From: Candidatus Thermochlorobacteriaceae bacterium
Lineage (GTDB): Bacteria; Bacteroidota; Chlorobiia; Chlorobiales; Thermochlorobacteraceae
Assembly (NCBI GenBank): GCA_029263855.1
Contig: JAJUFC010000003.1
Coordinates: forward strand, 62,001-126,000
Direction of reading: 5' to 3'
Length of the DNA: 64,000 nt
The notes under the pieces: model-generated
What the model was told of the DNA's origin: nothing
The model's input: only the letters and a program-made list of their open reading frames with translations
Databases searched by the model: none
Translations under genes and position numbers: made by a program
In this document: positions 45,853 through 53,608 of the stretch, one piece after another
Layout of the letters: every line of letters begins with the position of its first letter
Numbering within the stretch: the first letter of the stretch is position 1

Positions 45853-47633
45853 CCTCCTATCAATTTCACTTCTCTCATTCCTCGCACGGCATTGCAAATC
45901 CAAATCCGATCGGCAGTTCTTAAATCCTCCAAATACAGAACGCGCTCGCTTGCCTGAGGGTAGGTTTCTAAAACGTGAGCGCGATAGGCACCAGCTAAAA
46001 TGCCCGAAGAAATCGGCGGCGTATAGAGCCGTCCCTCTTTTTCAACAAATACATTGCTGATTGAACCCTCCGATACTTCCCCTCGCTCATTGAGAAAAAT
46101 GAAATCGGCTAAACCCAATCGCCGCGCCAACTGCGATGCCTCGTCGTAAATCTGACGCCGCGATGTTTTGTGATAGAAAAACTTGTCGGCGGAATTGGTT
46201 CGCCTCTCTGCAATCGCCACAGCACCTACTCCTTGCGTCGGTTCAATTTGCTCATGGCTCACTTCCACCTGCCCCGACTTCGCCAAACGCACGCGCACTT
46301 TGTAATGCGTTTTGACATCGAGCATGTTTGCATATTGCATGAGTGCTGCGCGAAGCGATGTTTCATCGAGATTAAATTCAAAATATGCCGCCGATTCTTT
46401 GAGACGCGCAAGATGCTTTTCGAGCAGACAGCAATGCCCGTGAAAATTCATTGATTCAATGAGCACGAAATCTTCCGTCGGCTTCGTCAGGAAATTTGCT
46501 TTAAGCAAACACTCGTCGTATTCGGTTTGGCTTTCGGAGTCAATCGTGATACCGCTTCCAATTCCCATTTCTCCAACAAGAGAGCTTACGCTTTTATTTT
46601 CAACGACCAATGTTCGAATGGCAACGCTGAAACACGCCTCTTTTTGCGGCGAGATGAATCCGATTGCACCCGTATAAATACCTCTCGGCTCACTTTCAAG
46701 TTCAGAGATAATTTCCATCGCGCGAATTTTCGGCGCGCCTGTGATTGAGCCACATGGAAAAATGGCTTCAAAAATTTCTTTGAACGTGATGCCGTCTTTG
46801 AGTTCACCGCGCACCGTTGAGGTCATTTGGAAGAGCGTCTGGAATCGCTCAATATCAAAGAGGCTTGGAACGGTGATTGACCCTGTTTTGCAGATGCGTC
46901 CGAAATCGTTGCGAATGAGGTCCACAATCATCAAGTTTTCGGCGCGATTTTTTTCATCGCCTTTCAGCCATGTTGCAACAGATTCGTCTTCGGCGGTGGT
47001 GCGTCCGCGTGGCGCAGTGCCTTTCATCGGCTTGGATTCAATGACACCGTCCTTGATACGAAAAAAAAGTTCGGGAGAAAATGAGAGCACAGCCTGCTTG
47101 CCTAAATTGAGAAACGCGGCGTAGGCGACGGATTGCTTTTCGCGCAAACTCTCGTAAAGTTCAACGATGCCGCCCTGAAAGTCAAACGAGAGTTTTCCTG
47201 TAAAATTCACTTGATAGACATCGCCCTCTTCGATATACGCCAAAATTTTAGCGATTGCATTTGCATAATCTTCTTTTGAAAGATTGAACCTGACTTGTTG
47301 CGCAACGCCTTGCTTGTGATTGAATTGAACCACCGGATTCACAATCGGCGCGTCATATTCGCCGAACCAGATGAGCGGAAGCGACCTTGCAACAGACATG
47401 TGATGCAGTTTTTTCTCGAATGCGAAACCTGCATCGTAGCTCATGTAGCCTGCAAGCCACTTTCCGCGTTGGTGCGCGTCCTCTATTTGTTCAAGCGCAG
47501 TAGACACATCTGAAAGCGACTTCGCTTCGATAATGCGCTGAGGCTCTTGGAAAAAGAGCGTTTTTTGGCTCTCGCCGTCTGGTTTTGAAGTTTCTAAAAA
47601 AATGCTGTAAGGCTTTTCAAAGAGGTCGCGCAT
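45849..47633 (-). CDS. pabBC: Aminodeoxychorismate synthase component I fused to aminodeoxychorismate lyase
   Basis: Residues 1 to about 370 form the chorismate-binding PabB part (KPMKGTAPRG, LKGDEKNRAENLMIVDLIRND given here in parts ENLMIVDLIRND, GSITGAPKIRAM). Residues about 375-594 form a class IV aminotransferase-fold PabC part (FFYHKTSRR with the PLP lysine, SEGSISNVFVEK). Together they turn chorismate into p-aminobenzoate for folate. Fused PabB-PabC proteins are known from several phyla. The glutamine amidotransferase PabA is not in the window. Confidence 0.93.
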   Translation of the reverse strand: MRDLFEKPYSIFLETSKPDGESQKTLFFQEPQRIIEAKSLSDVSTALEQIEDAHQRGKWLAGYMSYDAGFAFEKKLHHMSVARSLPLIWFGEYDAPIVNPVVQFNHKQGVAQQVRFNLSKEDYANAIAKILAYIEEGDVYQVNFTGKLSFDFQGGIVELYESLREKQSVAYAAFLNLGKQAVLSFSPELFFRIKDGVIESKPMKGTAPRGRTTAEDESVATWLKGDEKNRAENLMIVDLIRNDFGRICKTGSITVPSLFDIERFQTLFQMTSTVRGELKDGITFKEIFEAIFPCGSITGAPKIRAMEIISELESEPRGIYTGAIGFISPQKEACFSVAIRTLVVENKSVSSLVGEMGIGSGITIDSESQTEYDECLLKANFLTKPTEDFVLIESMNFHGHCCLLEKHLARLKESAAYFEFNLDETSLRAALMQYANMLDVKTHYKVRVRLAKSGQVEVSHEQIEPTQGVGAVAIAERRTNSADKFFYHKTSRRQIYDEASQLARRLGLADFIFLNERGEVSEGSISNVFVEKEGRLYTPPISSGILAGAYRAHVLETYPQASERVLYLEDLRTADRIWICNAVRGMREVKLIGG

Positions 47634-47744
47634 TGGATAAAATTTTTAAAGGCATGCGGAATTTTTGCGAGTTTATTTTATTTTGACGAAACGCCTTAGT
47701 CGTTAGAGCAAATTTTGTTCAAACTTCGTCGTTCTCGACACGCA

Positions 47745-48524
47745 ATGCGATATACACTACTTCTCTATTTATTTGTTCTCCTAACAATAGGCATCATTTC
47801 TGGTTGCGGAGGCTCAAAAGAGGTGGCAAAAACAACGCCAAAACCTGAACCGCCGCCGATTGATACAACCTCCCAAATCGTTGACGAGCTTGATTATGTT
47901 GAAATCACGACCGATACGCGCATCAACCCCGTGATGACGCTCCGATTTAATATGCTTTCCGACGGCGGCTATTCAATGGAAGTGAATCGCGATACCGTGC
48001 TCGGCTGTCAGTTTTCCGTTCCGAAAAATTGGTCTGGCTCGCGCCGTCAGTATGAAAACTTGATTAACTTTTTTGGCAACGAAAAAATTAGCATTACGAT
48101 TTCCGTCGCCTACCGCACATTTGATTCCACAGGTATTTGGGCGCAAGTTCAAGAAGCCCTTTCATTCGGCAAAAATCAACTATTGCGAAGCGATTGGCGA
48201 TTGGATTCACTTTTTGAAGCGGAGCGCGGCTGGCGCCAGTCCTACTACGCACGATGCAACTTCAACGGTCGGCAGTATAACATGGGCTTCTTTGAGCGCG
48301 ATAGTTTGCAATATAATGTCATCATCGACCACCCGTTAGGCACACTCACCGACGGCGAAGCACAAGCTATCAATTATACGCTGGCGACTTTTGCCTTTCT
48401 CAATCCTCCAACGGTTAAAATCCCGCCGCCCGTTGGCAATATCGGCGCGCCACCACCACAAGCGGCAAAAGAAGAGGAAAAGCCAAAGAAAAAATCTAAA
48501 AAGTCTAAAACGAAACGTCGATAA
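47745..48524 (+). CDS. Lipoprotein with lysine-rich tail
   Basis: The ATG at 47745 gives 259 residues: a lipoprotein signal (lipobox IISGC at about 20), a Pro/Thr-rich linker, a globular mixed alpha/beta domain (about 65-225) and a tail of Lys/Glu-rich sequence after a PPPVGN linker. No family recognised; the central domain with LGCQFSVPKNW suggests a secreted protein-type fold similar to PsbP/DUF1795-like proteins, but this is weak. An AAGGAGG directly after the stop has no start codon behind it. Confidence 0.65.
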   Translation: MRYTLLLYLFVLLTIGIISGCGGSKEVAKTTPKPEPPPIDTTSQIVDELDYVEITTDTRINPVMTLRFNMLSDGGYSMEVNRDTVLGCQFSVPKNWSGSRRQYENLINFFGNEKISITISVAYRTFDSTGIWAQVQEALSFGKNQLLRSDWRLDSLFEAERGWRQSYYARCNFNGRQYNMGFFERDSLQYNVIIDHPLGTLTDGEAQAINYTLATFAFLNPPTVKIPPPVGNIGAPPPQAAKEEEKPKKKSKKSKTKRR

Positions 48525-48655
48525 GGAGGTTAGAGTTCTTTTAAGTCTGATTTGTTCTTTCGCCTGTTTAGTCTTCATAAACGAGAACATTGTCGTAAGA
48601 GCCACTTACATAGGATTCACGACCTCGTTTGTAACGCTTAAAACAGCACCTTACC

Positions 48656-49333
48656 ATGACGCTTACCGATTTAGAACTTTTACGGCTTGTGGACACAGGG
48701 GAAAATCAGCACATTGAATTTAAGCGACTCGTCCACTCTCCCGAAAAAATCGCAAAATCCATCTCTGCTTTCGCCAATACTTCTGGTGGCACCATTCTCA
48801 TCGGCGTTGACGACGATAAGCGCATTGTCGGAATTGAGAGCGAGAAGGAAACAGCTGAAATCATTTGGGAGGCGGCGAACGATTTTATTCACCCCGCCGT
48901 GCCTTTCGAGACCGATGTAATTGAGTTTCGCGGACGCGATGTCTTGGCGGTCATTGTTGAAGAAAGTAGCACAAAACCTCACTTTCACCTTTCCGAAACG
49001 AGAGACCCGAAAACCTTTAAGAAGGTCATCGAGCGCAAAGTCTATCTGCGAAACAACGATAAAAATCTTATCGCCGCACCCGAAGCCGTTCAACTCTTGA
49101 AAGCCGAGCATCGTCCGATTCGCATTTCCTTCGGCGATAATGAACGCACACTGATGAAGTATTTGAACACTTATCATCGCATTACGCTCGTTGAATACAG
49201 CCGATTAGTTAATGTGTCTAATCGCCGAGCGGCGCGCATTTTAGTTTCATTGGTGCGGGCGGGCGTGATTCATTTGCACATGGACGGCAAAAACTGCTTC
49301 TACACGCTCAAGCATCTGGCTGCCAGCGCATAA
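48656..49333 (+). CDS. AlbA_2 (Schlafen-like) DNA-binding domain protein
   Basis: Residues 10-130 of this 225-residue protein match the AlbA_2 domain: GENQHIEFKR, AKSISAFANTSGGTILIGVDD, YLRNNDKN. The C-terminal 75 residues look like a winged helix (TLVEYSRLVNVSNRRAARILVSLV, shown in parts). The family is usually described as putative transcriptional regulators or nucleases. It stands alone between the lipoprotein gene and a 120-base spacer. Confidence 0.83.
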   Translation: MTLTDLELLRLVDTGENQHIEFKRLVHSPEKIAKSISAFANTSGGTILIGVDDDKRIVGIESEKETAEIIWEAANDFIHPAVPFETDVIEFRGRDVLAVIVEESSTKPHFHLSETRDPKTFKKVIERKVYLRNNDKNLIAAPEAVQLLKAEHRPIRISFGDNERTLMKYLNTYHRITLVEYSRLVNVSNRRAARILVSLVRAGVIHLHMDGKNCFYTLKHLAASA

Positions 49334-49453
49334 AGGTTGCTAAACGCGCATACTTCTTCTCAAAAAAACCTATTTCATCATAGGCTTGATATTTTGTCCC
49401 TCTAACTAAATTGCCCTGCAACGCTCAACTTCTCACGCCTACATTTCAGCCGC

Positions 49454-50116
49454 TTACCACAAATACAAGCCAAGCGTCAAGAATCCTTGCGAGAAAAATC
49501 CAATCTTTGTTTGTTCGGGTGCGTCAATGCGAGTGCCGTTAGAAAGGGTATTGGAGACTGTGGTTCTTTGATAAACGGCGCGGTATTCCGCCGCCAAACT
49601 CACTTGCTCGAAGAGGAAAAATTCCGCGCCTAAAATCCCCGCAATGCCAAACCCATTGCGCATAGCAGAGGATTGACTTCCACTTTGCGTTCTTGAAAAT
49701 GCTCCTCTGCTATATCCAATCAACCCGCCGAAATATGGAGAGAGCCGTTTGTTGTGTAGATGAACTTCCGCACCGCCTTCAACGCCAATCGTGGTTGAGA
49801 TTTCAGTGAACTCTGCGATTGAACCTGATTGCGCTTGCGATGCCGTTTCACGCGCAAAGGTGAGCGCGGCACGCACAGCGACATTTTCCGCTGTAAAGTA
49901 TTTTCCACCGATACCGCTGACCGTGATAGTGCTTGCGCCGCTGGCGTCGCGAGGGGTTTCAACCGCGCCAAGTCCGCCCGTCGCCAAGTTGCCGAAGCCG
50001 TTGAATTGAAAAAGAAGCGCGGCATCTTGATGTTTTGTTTTTGCGGTAATTTCTTGCGCGTGAGCGCGAAACACCAATAGCGTGAAGAAACATGTGATAG
50101 CGATTGGGATTTTCAT
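49454..50116 (-). CDS. Outer-membrane beta-barrel protein (small porin type)
   Basis: The ATG at 50116 gives 220 residues: a signal peptide (MKIPIAITCFFTLLVFRAHAQ) and alternating amphipathic strands with aromatic belts (NVAVRAALTFARE, LSPYFGGLIGYSRG, VSLAAEYRAVYQRT) ending in TLGLYLW, a C-terminal aromatic residue typical of barrels recognised by BAM. It resembles eight-stranded OmpX/OmpW-like proteins. No function can be given beyond an outer-membrane location. Confidence 0.7.
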   Translation of the reverse strand: MKIPIAITCFFTLLVFRAHAQEITAKTKHQDAALLFQFNGFGNLATGGLGAVETPRDASGASTITVSGIGGKYFTAENVAVRAALTFARETASQAQSGSIAEFTEISTTIGVEGGAEVHLHNKRLSPYFGGLIGYSRGAFSRTQSGSQSSAMRNGFGIAGILGAEFFLFEQVSLAAEYRAVYQRTTVSNTLSNGTRIDAPEQTKIGFFSQGFLTLGLYLW

Positions 50117-50193
50117 TGAACGATGCGTTGAAGGTTGCAAAACGTCGATTCAATGTCGCCAATTCCATTTGGATTGTCAAAATCTCTCGCGCT

Positions 50194-50607
50194 TTACGAC
50201 GTCGCTTGCCGATGCGGGTGAGTTACCTTTGCGCCTTCTCGCCCTTTTTCGGGGGTCGGGTCTTTGACGACGCCGTAAATCTGCCGTCCTTCGTGTCCTT
50301 CGGGCAAGTATTCCGTAATCGGCAATCCTTCTTGATTGACGAACAAGAGGCAGTGGCAATACTTGTAAATTTTCATTTCTTCGCAGGCACAAATCCACTC
50401 GCGTTTTTGCGCTTCGGCTTTTTTATCGGCGTAAAAATTACACGGACAAAGCGGTTTGCCAAGTTCGTCGACATGTTGCGCCAAGCCTTTGACCACGACT
50501 TCGGTTACAGATTTATCGGGGTGCGGAAACGTGCCAGACTTTTGCCAATAATGCTCAACATATTTCCACATTTTGTTGAGCGAGGCTTCGGTAGGTTCTT
50601 TTGCCAT
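50194..50607 (-). CDS. ftrC: Ferredoxin:thioredoxin reductase, catalytic chain
   Basis: The ATG at 50607 gives 137 residues. The cysteine pattern CPC-X16-CAC-X8-CHC (Cys54, 56, 73, 75, 84, 86) is that of the FTR catalytic chain, with Ala instead of Pro in the second motif. By homology Cys56 and Cys86 form the redox disulfide and the other four hold the [4Fe-4S] cluster. The enzyme passes electrons from ferredoxin to thioredoxin. FTR is found in cyanobacteria, green sulfur bacteria and some anaerobes; the variable chain is not encoded here. The 244-base spacer upstream holds nothing recognisable. Confidence 0.92.
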   Translation of the reverse strand: MAKEPTEASLNKMWKYVEHYWQKSGTFPHPDKSVTEVVVKGLAQHVDELGKPLCPCNFYADKKAEAQKREWICACEEMKIYKYCHCLLFVNQEGLPITEYLPEGHEGRQIYGVVKDPTPEKGREGAKVTHPHRQATS

Positions 50608-50851
50608 TTTTTGTTGAGATTCTTTTATGAGTGACAAGTAATAAATTTTCGGTCAAATAAAAATCGCGGAACTTCGAAAAAGTTTTTACGTTTGTATAAA
50701 GTTAATCATACTCTCATCGCCTGCAACATTCATCAAGATTCTCACCGTATCATGACACTGCTGCGCTGTTACATTTGCAATGCCAGCTTGCCGAATCAGG
50801 CTCAACCGCATTGCCGCTATAAATGAACTTGTTGTAAACTGTTTTTTAGTT

Positions 50852-52228
50852 ATGACATCATCTTATCTCGTATCTCTGCAGTCGCTTTCCTCGTTCAATT
50901 CGGAGCGCGCGCAGTCGCAAGCGTCGGACAAAGCGATAAAAAAAGTTTTAATTATTGCTTACTACTTTCCGCCGATGGGACTTTCGGGGGTTCAACGCAC
51001 GCTGAAGTTCGTGAAGTATTTGCCCGAACTTGGTTGGAAGCCCATTGTGCTGACCATTACGCCAACCGCCTACTACGCCTACGATGAAACGCTTCTGAAA
51101 GAACTTGACACAACTCAAATTGAGATTCATCGCACGGAAACGAAAGATGTTACGAAAACTGCGGCGTCGCTCTCGAACTCTCAACAGTTCAAACTGCCCG
51201 GCGAATTTATGCGTCGTCTGATGAGCCTTGCCAGTCAAACTTTTTTCATTCCCGATAACAAAATCGGTTGGAAGAAATTCGCTCTTCAAAAAGCCGGCGA
51301 GATTCTTGCACAACATGGCGACATCGACCTTATTTTCTCAACTGCACCGCCTTTTACTTCTCACCTCATTGCGCTTGAACTTCGCAAGAAGTATCAACTG
51401 CCAACGGTCATCGATTTCAGAGACCCATGGGTTGAAAATCCGCTTCATATTTATCCGACGCCACTTCACCGTCGGGCGCATCAACGCTTGGAAGAGAGCG
51501 TCGTTTTAGGCGTTGATAAAATCATCACGGTTAATCGCACGCTGAAAGAGCAGTTCTTACGTGTTTATCGCGAAAAGCTTACGCACAAAGACATCGCCAT
51601 CATCTCGCACGGCTACGACCCGCAAGATTTTGAAGGACTGCCGAAAACCCGCGTCAATAGTGGCAAGTTGCGATTCCTTCATTCAGGCACGTTGCATAGT
51701 TCGGAACGCTCGCCGAAGCCGTTTTTCTTGGGGTTGAAAAAAGCGATTGAGAAAAACGCCGAACTGGGCGAAAAAGTCGAGGCGCGGTTTGTGGGATTGT
51801 TTCCGACCGAATACATAAAGTTTGCAAAGTCGTTGGGGCTTGACGGGTTGGTTCAAGTCGAGGGCTACAAATCGCATCGCGAAACGCTCGCAGAAAATTT
51901 TCAAGCCGATGTGTTATGGGCGACGCAATCCGCCGTCAAGCGCATTGAGACCATCACCCAAGGCAAACTCTTTGAATATGTGGCATGCGAGCGAACACTG
52001 TTTGGCATTATGCCCGAAGGCGCGTCGCGCCAATTCATCTTGGAAGCCAATGGCGTGGTGGCGCACCCGAACCATCCTGATGAAATCGCGACGAAACTGC
52101 TCGACTTGTTTGAACGATGGAAATCGGGAACATTGCCAGTTCCGCCCAAAGACGTCGTGGAGAAATACGACCGACGGAACTTGACGGCGCAACTGGCGCG
52201 GGAGTTTGAGCAGATGTTGTTCGTCTGA
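50852..52228 (+). CDS. GT-B fold glycosyltransferase (GT4-like)
   Basis: The 458-residue product starts, after a short tail, with VLIIAYYFPPMGLSGVQRT, the acceptor-domain start of GT4-type enzymes, and has VIDFRDPW, SHGYDPQDF and the donor-side HSGTL and KLFEYVACERTLFGIMPEG regions. It should transfer a sugar from a nucleotide donor in exopolysaccharide or lipid glycan synthesis. No other glycan gene adjoins it. The ATG at 50852 is preferred; frame upstream is open without support. Confidence 0.85.
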   Translation: MTSSYLVSLQSLSSFNSERAQSQASDKAIKKVLIIAYYFPPMGLSGVQRTLKFVKYLPELGWKPIVLTITPTAYYAYDETLLKELDTTQIEIHRTETKDVTKTAASLSNSQQFKLPGEFMRRLMSLASQTFFIPDNKIGWKKFALQKAGEILAQHGDIDLIFSTAPPFTSHLIALELRKKYQLPTVIDFRDPWVENPLHIYPTPLHRRAHQRLEESVVLGVDKIITVNRTLKEQFLRVYREKLTHKDIAIISHGYDPQDFEGLPKTRVNSGKLRFLHSGTLHSSERSPKPFFLGLKKAIEKNAELGEKVEARFVGLFPTEYIKFAKSLGLDGLVQVEGYKSHRETLAENFQADVLWATQSAVKRIETITQGKLFEYVACERTLFGIMPEGASRQFILEANGVVAHPNHPDEIATKLLDLFERWKSGTLPVPPKDVVEKYDRRNLTAQLAREFEQMLFV

Positions 52229-52246
52229 AAAAGTCGTTAAAAAAAG

Positions 52247-52277
52247 AGAGCCGCTCGCGGGGGCGGAGCGGCTCTTT
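52247..52277 (-). terminator. Strong bidirectional-looking terminator between convergent units
   Basis: The 10-bp perfect stem AGAGCCGCTC/GAGCGGCTCT has a 9-base G-rich loop. Read on the minus strand it is followed by a T-rich run (TTTTTTT after one more C-T pair), ending the transcript of the 34-codon ORF and its upstream gene. On the plus strand it follows the glycosyltransferase gene by 18 bases. Confidence 0.88.
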
Positions 52278-52285
52278 CATTGACC

Positions 52286-52390
52286 TTATTTCTTTGGTGG
52301 TTTCGGCGCAGGTTTGGACGGCGGATTGTTTCCGCGTCCGGGTCCTGATGGATTTCCCGTTCGACTTGGCCAATTCGGATTTGGCTTCAT
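52286..52390 (-). CDS. 34-codon ORF with consensus Shine-Dalgarno (Pro/Asn/Gly-rich peptide)
   Basis: The ORF encodes MKPNPNWPSRTGNPSGPGRG followed by NNPPSKPAPKPPKK. It starts eight bases after AAAGGAGGTGA, a near-perfect Shine-Dalgarno in a genome where most genes lack one, and that sequence overlaps the TAA of the 234-residue secreted protein gene. It ends just before a strong terminator, so it lies inside the transcript. The peptide has no hydrophobic segment and is predicted disordered and cationic at its end. Translation is well supported by context; function is unknown. Confidence 0.65.
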   Translation of the reverse strand: MKPNPNWPSRTGNPSGPGRGNNPPSKPAPKPPKK

Positions 52391-52404
52391 TTTACTCACC
52401 TCCT

Positions 52405-53109
52405 TTATTTCAACCACTTTTGCAACGCTTGGTCGAGCGACTGAATAAGCAACGCGCCCGCCGCTTGTTTGAGTTCTTGTTCAGGATTTGCTTGTGGCTG
52501 TTGGTTTTGCGGTTGCGCCTGCATTGCATCTTGACCGCCGAGCGCATACTCGCCAACGCGGCGTTTGTTCTGCTTGCGTTGCACTTGCTTCACCCAATCT
52601 TGTAGCACGTGCTCATATTGCGAAAGCATTTGCGCGGCATATCGATACTCCTTCGGCGTGATGCGATAGATGGAGTAATCTCCGAACTGAGATTCGTCTT
52701 CGTCCCATTCTGCTTCTGCATAAATGGCAGGCTCGTCGTTTTCAAAGATGAACGCTTTTCTAAGCTCGTGCTTCGATTCATCCATCGCAATCACCGGAAC
52801 ATATTGCGGCGTTAGGTAAAGTGCTTTTACCTCGTAGCCTGAACCACCAAATTCATGGAGCGTTTGGATTTTAATCCAACCCTCGTTGGTTTGCCACAGC
52901 GTAACGGTGGTATGTCCTGAGAACATATATTCTTCGTCGTCTTCGTTGGATTCATAGAGCGTCTCGCTTCCTTGAATTTTTCCTCGTTCAATCGCGCGGT
53001 CAACTTTTTCGGCAATTAAAAGCCTATCGTTGAGTTGGTCATACAAATTTTGCGCGTTCATTGACATTGCAATCACGCATGCGAACGCAAAAGCGATAGT
53101 GCGTTTCAT
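52405..53109 (-). CDS. Secreted protein of unknown function
   Basis: The 234-residue product has a signal peptide (MKRTIAFAFACVIAMSMNAQ), an acidic domain with alternating beta pattern (about 45-170, including EYMFSGHTTVTLWQTNEGW) and a Gln/Pro-rich linker before a terminal helix (QALQKWLK). No family recognised. It has a clear AAAGGAGG Shine-Dalgarno and heads a two-gene unit with the 34-codon ORF. A TCCGTA-N5-TCCGTA repeat lies 72-88 bases upstream, shared with the orphan LuxR gene. Confidence 0.65.
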   Translation of the reverse strand: MKRTIAFAFACVIAMSMNAQNLYDQLNDRLLIAEKVDRAIERGKIQGSETLYESNEDDEEYMFSGHTTVTLWQTNEGWIKIQTLHEFGGSGYEVKALYLTPQYVPVIAMDESKHELRKAFIFENDEPAIYAEAEWDEDESQFGDYSIYRITPKEYRYAAQMLSQYEHVLQDWVKQVQRKQNKRRVGEYALGGQDAMQAQPQNQQPQANPEQELKQAAGALLIQSLDQALQKWLK

Positions 53110-53180
53110 TTTTTCCTCCTTTTGTTTGATGTTGTAAATGAATTTTGTTCAAAGTTCTACCAAAGTAGATCAACTTGCGC

Positions 53181-53197
53181 TACGGATTTTCTACGGA
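53181..53197 (-). promoter_or_regulatory. Direct repeat TCCGTA-N5-TCCGTA (copy 1)
   Basis: The 17-base sequence TACGGATTTTCTACGGA (plus strand) is identical to 53553-53569. On the minus strand it lies 72 bases before the secreted-protein gene, with TACTTTG 13 bases downstream as a possible -7 element. The two hexamers are 11 bases apart, about one helical turn, as expected for a dimeric activator on one DNA face. Confidence 0.5.
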
Positions 53198-53205
53198 AAC
53201 GCGAT

Positions 53206-53487
53206 TCACAGCGCGCAGAGAAACGCGCTGAGTTCCTTGCCTTTCGGCACGCCGAGTTTGCGCCGAATGTTTTGCCGATGCGTCTCGACGGTGCGTTCCC
53301 CAACGCCCATCTGAACGGCGATTTCTTTCGTGCGCAAGTGAAGCGCAAGCAAGGCGCACACGCGCCGCTCGGTTTGCGTCAGCGTCGGATATCGGCGCGC
53401 CAAAGTTTGAAGCAACGATTGATTGCGAGAATCCAACATCGCTTCTGCGCGATGTTGAGGTGGTGTCGGACTGCTCGATTTCGCCAT
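53206..53487 (-). CDS. Orphan LuxR-type helix-turn-helix protein without TPR domain
   Basis: The ATG at 53487 gives 93 residues, of which 31-93 are a LuxR-type DNA-binding domain (LTQTERRVCALL, LRTKEIAVQMGVGERTVETHRQNI, KLGVPKGKELSAFL). The same arrangement, with a conserved PTL start and FL end, forms the C-termini of the TPR-LuxR proteins at 53609-55102 and 16197-17969, so this looks like a stand-alone or truncated derivative. It has no sensory domain. The identical 17-base repeats upstream of it and of its downstream neighbour suggest autoregulation or control by its paralogue. Confidence 0.75.
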   Translation of the reverse strand: MAKSSSPTPPQHRAEAMLDSRNQSLLQTLARRYPTLTQTERRVCALLALHLRTKEIAVQMGVGERTVETHRQNIRRKLGVPKGKELSAFLCAL

Positions 53488-53552
53488 ACATTCTGTTTGC
53501 GGAACGCAACTTGTTTTGGCGAAAAGATAGTTTAGGCGCAAACGGTCGGCGA

Positions 53553-53569
53553 TACGGATTTTCTACGGA
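53553..53569 (-). promoter_or_regulatory. Direct repeat TCCGTA-N5-TCCGTA (copy 2)
   Basis: Identical to 53181-53197. It lies 66 bases before the start of the orphan LuxR gene and 40 bases past the end of the TPR-LuxR gene. TATCTTTT follows 23 bases downstream as a weak -7 match, ten bases further than in copy 1. Confidence 0.5.
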
Positions 53570-53608
53570 GAGCCGATGTTGCGGAACAAGACGCGCCTTA
53601 TGCTCGGC

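Noticed and set aside
48525-48655. Small ORF behind the AAGGAGG after the lipoprotein gene
   Set aside because: No ATG, GTG or TTG lies at a usable distance from the Shine-Dalgarno-like sequence.
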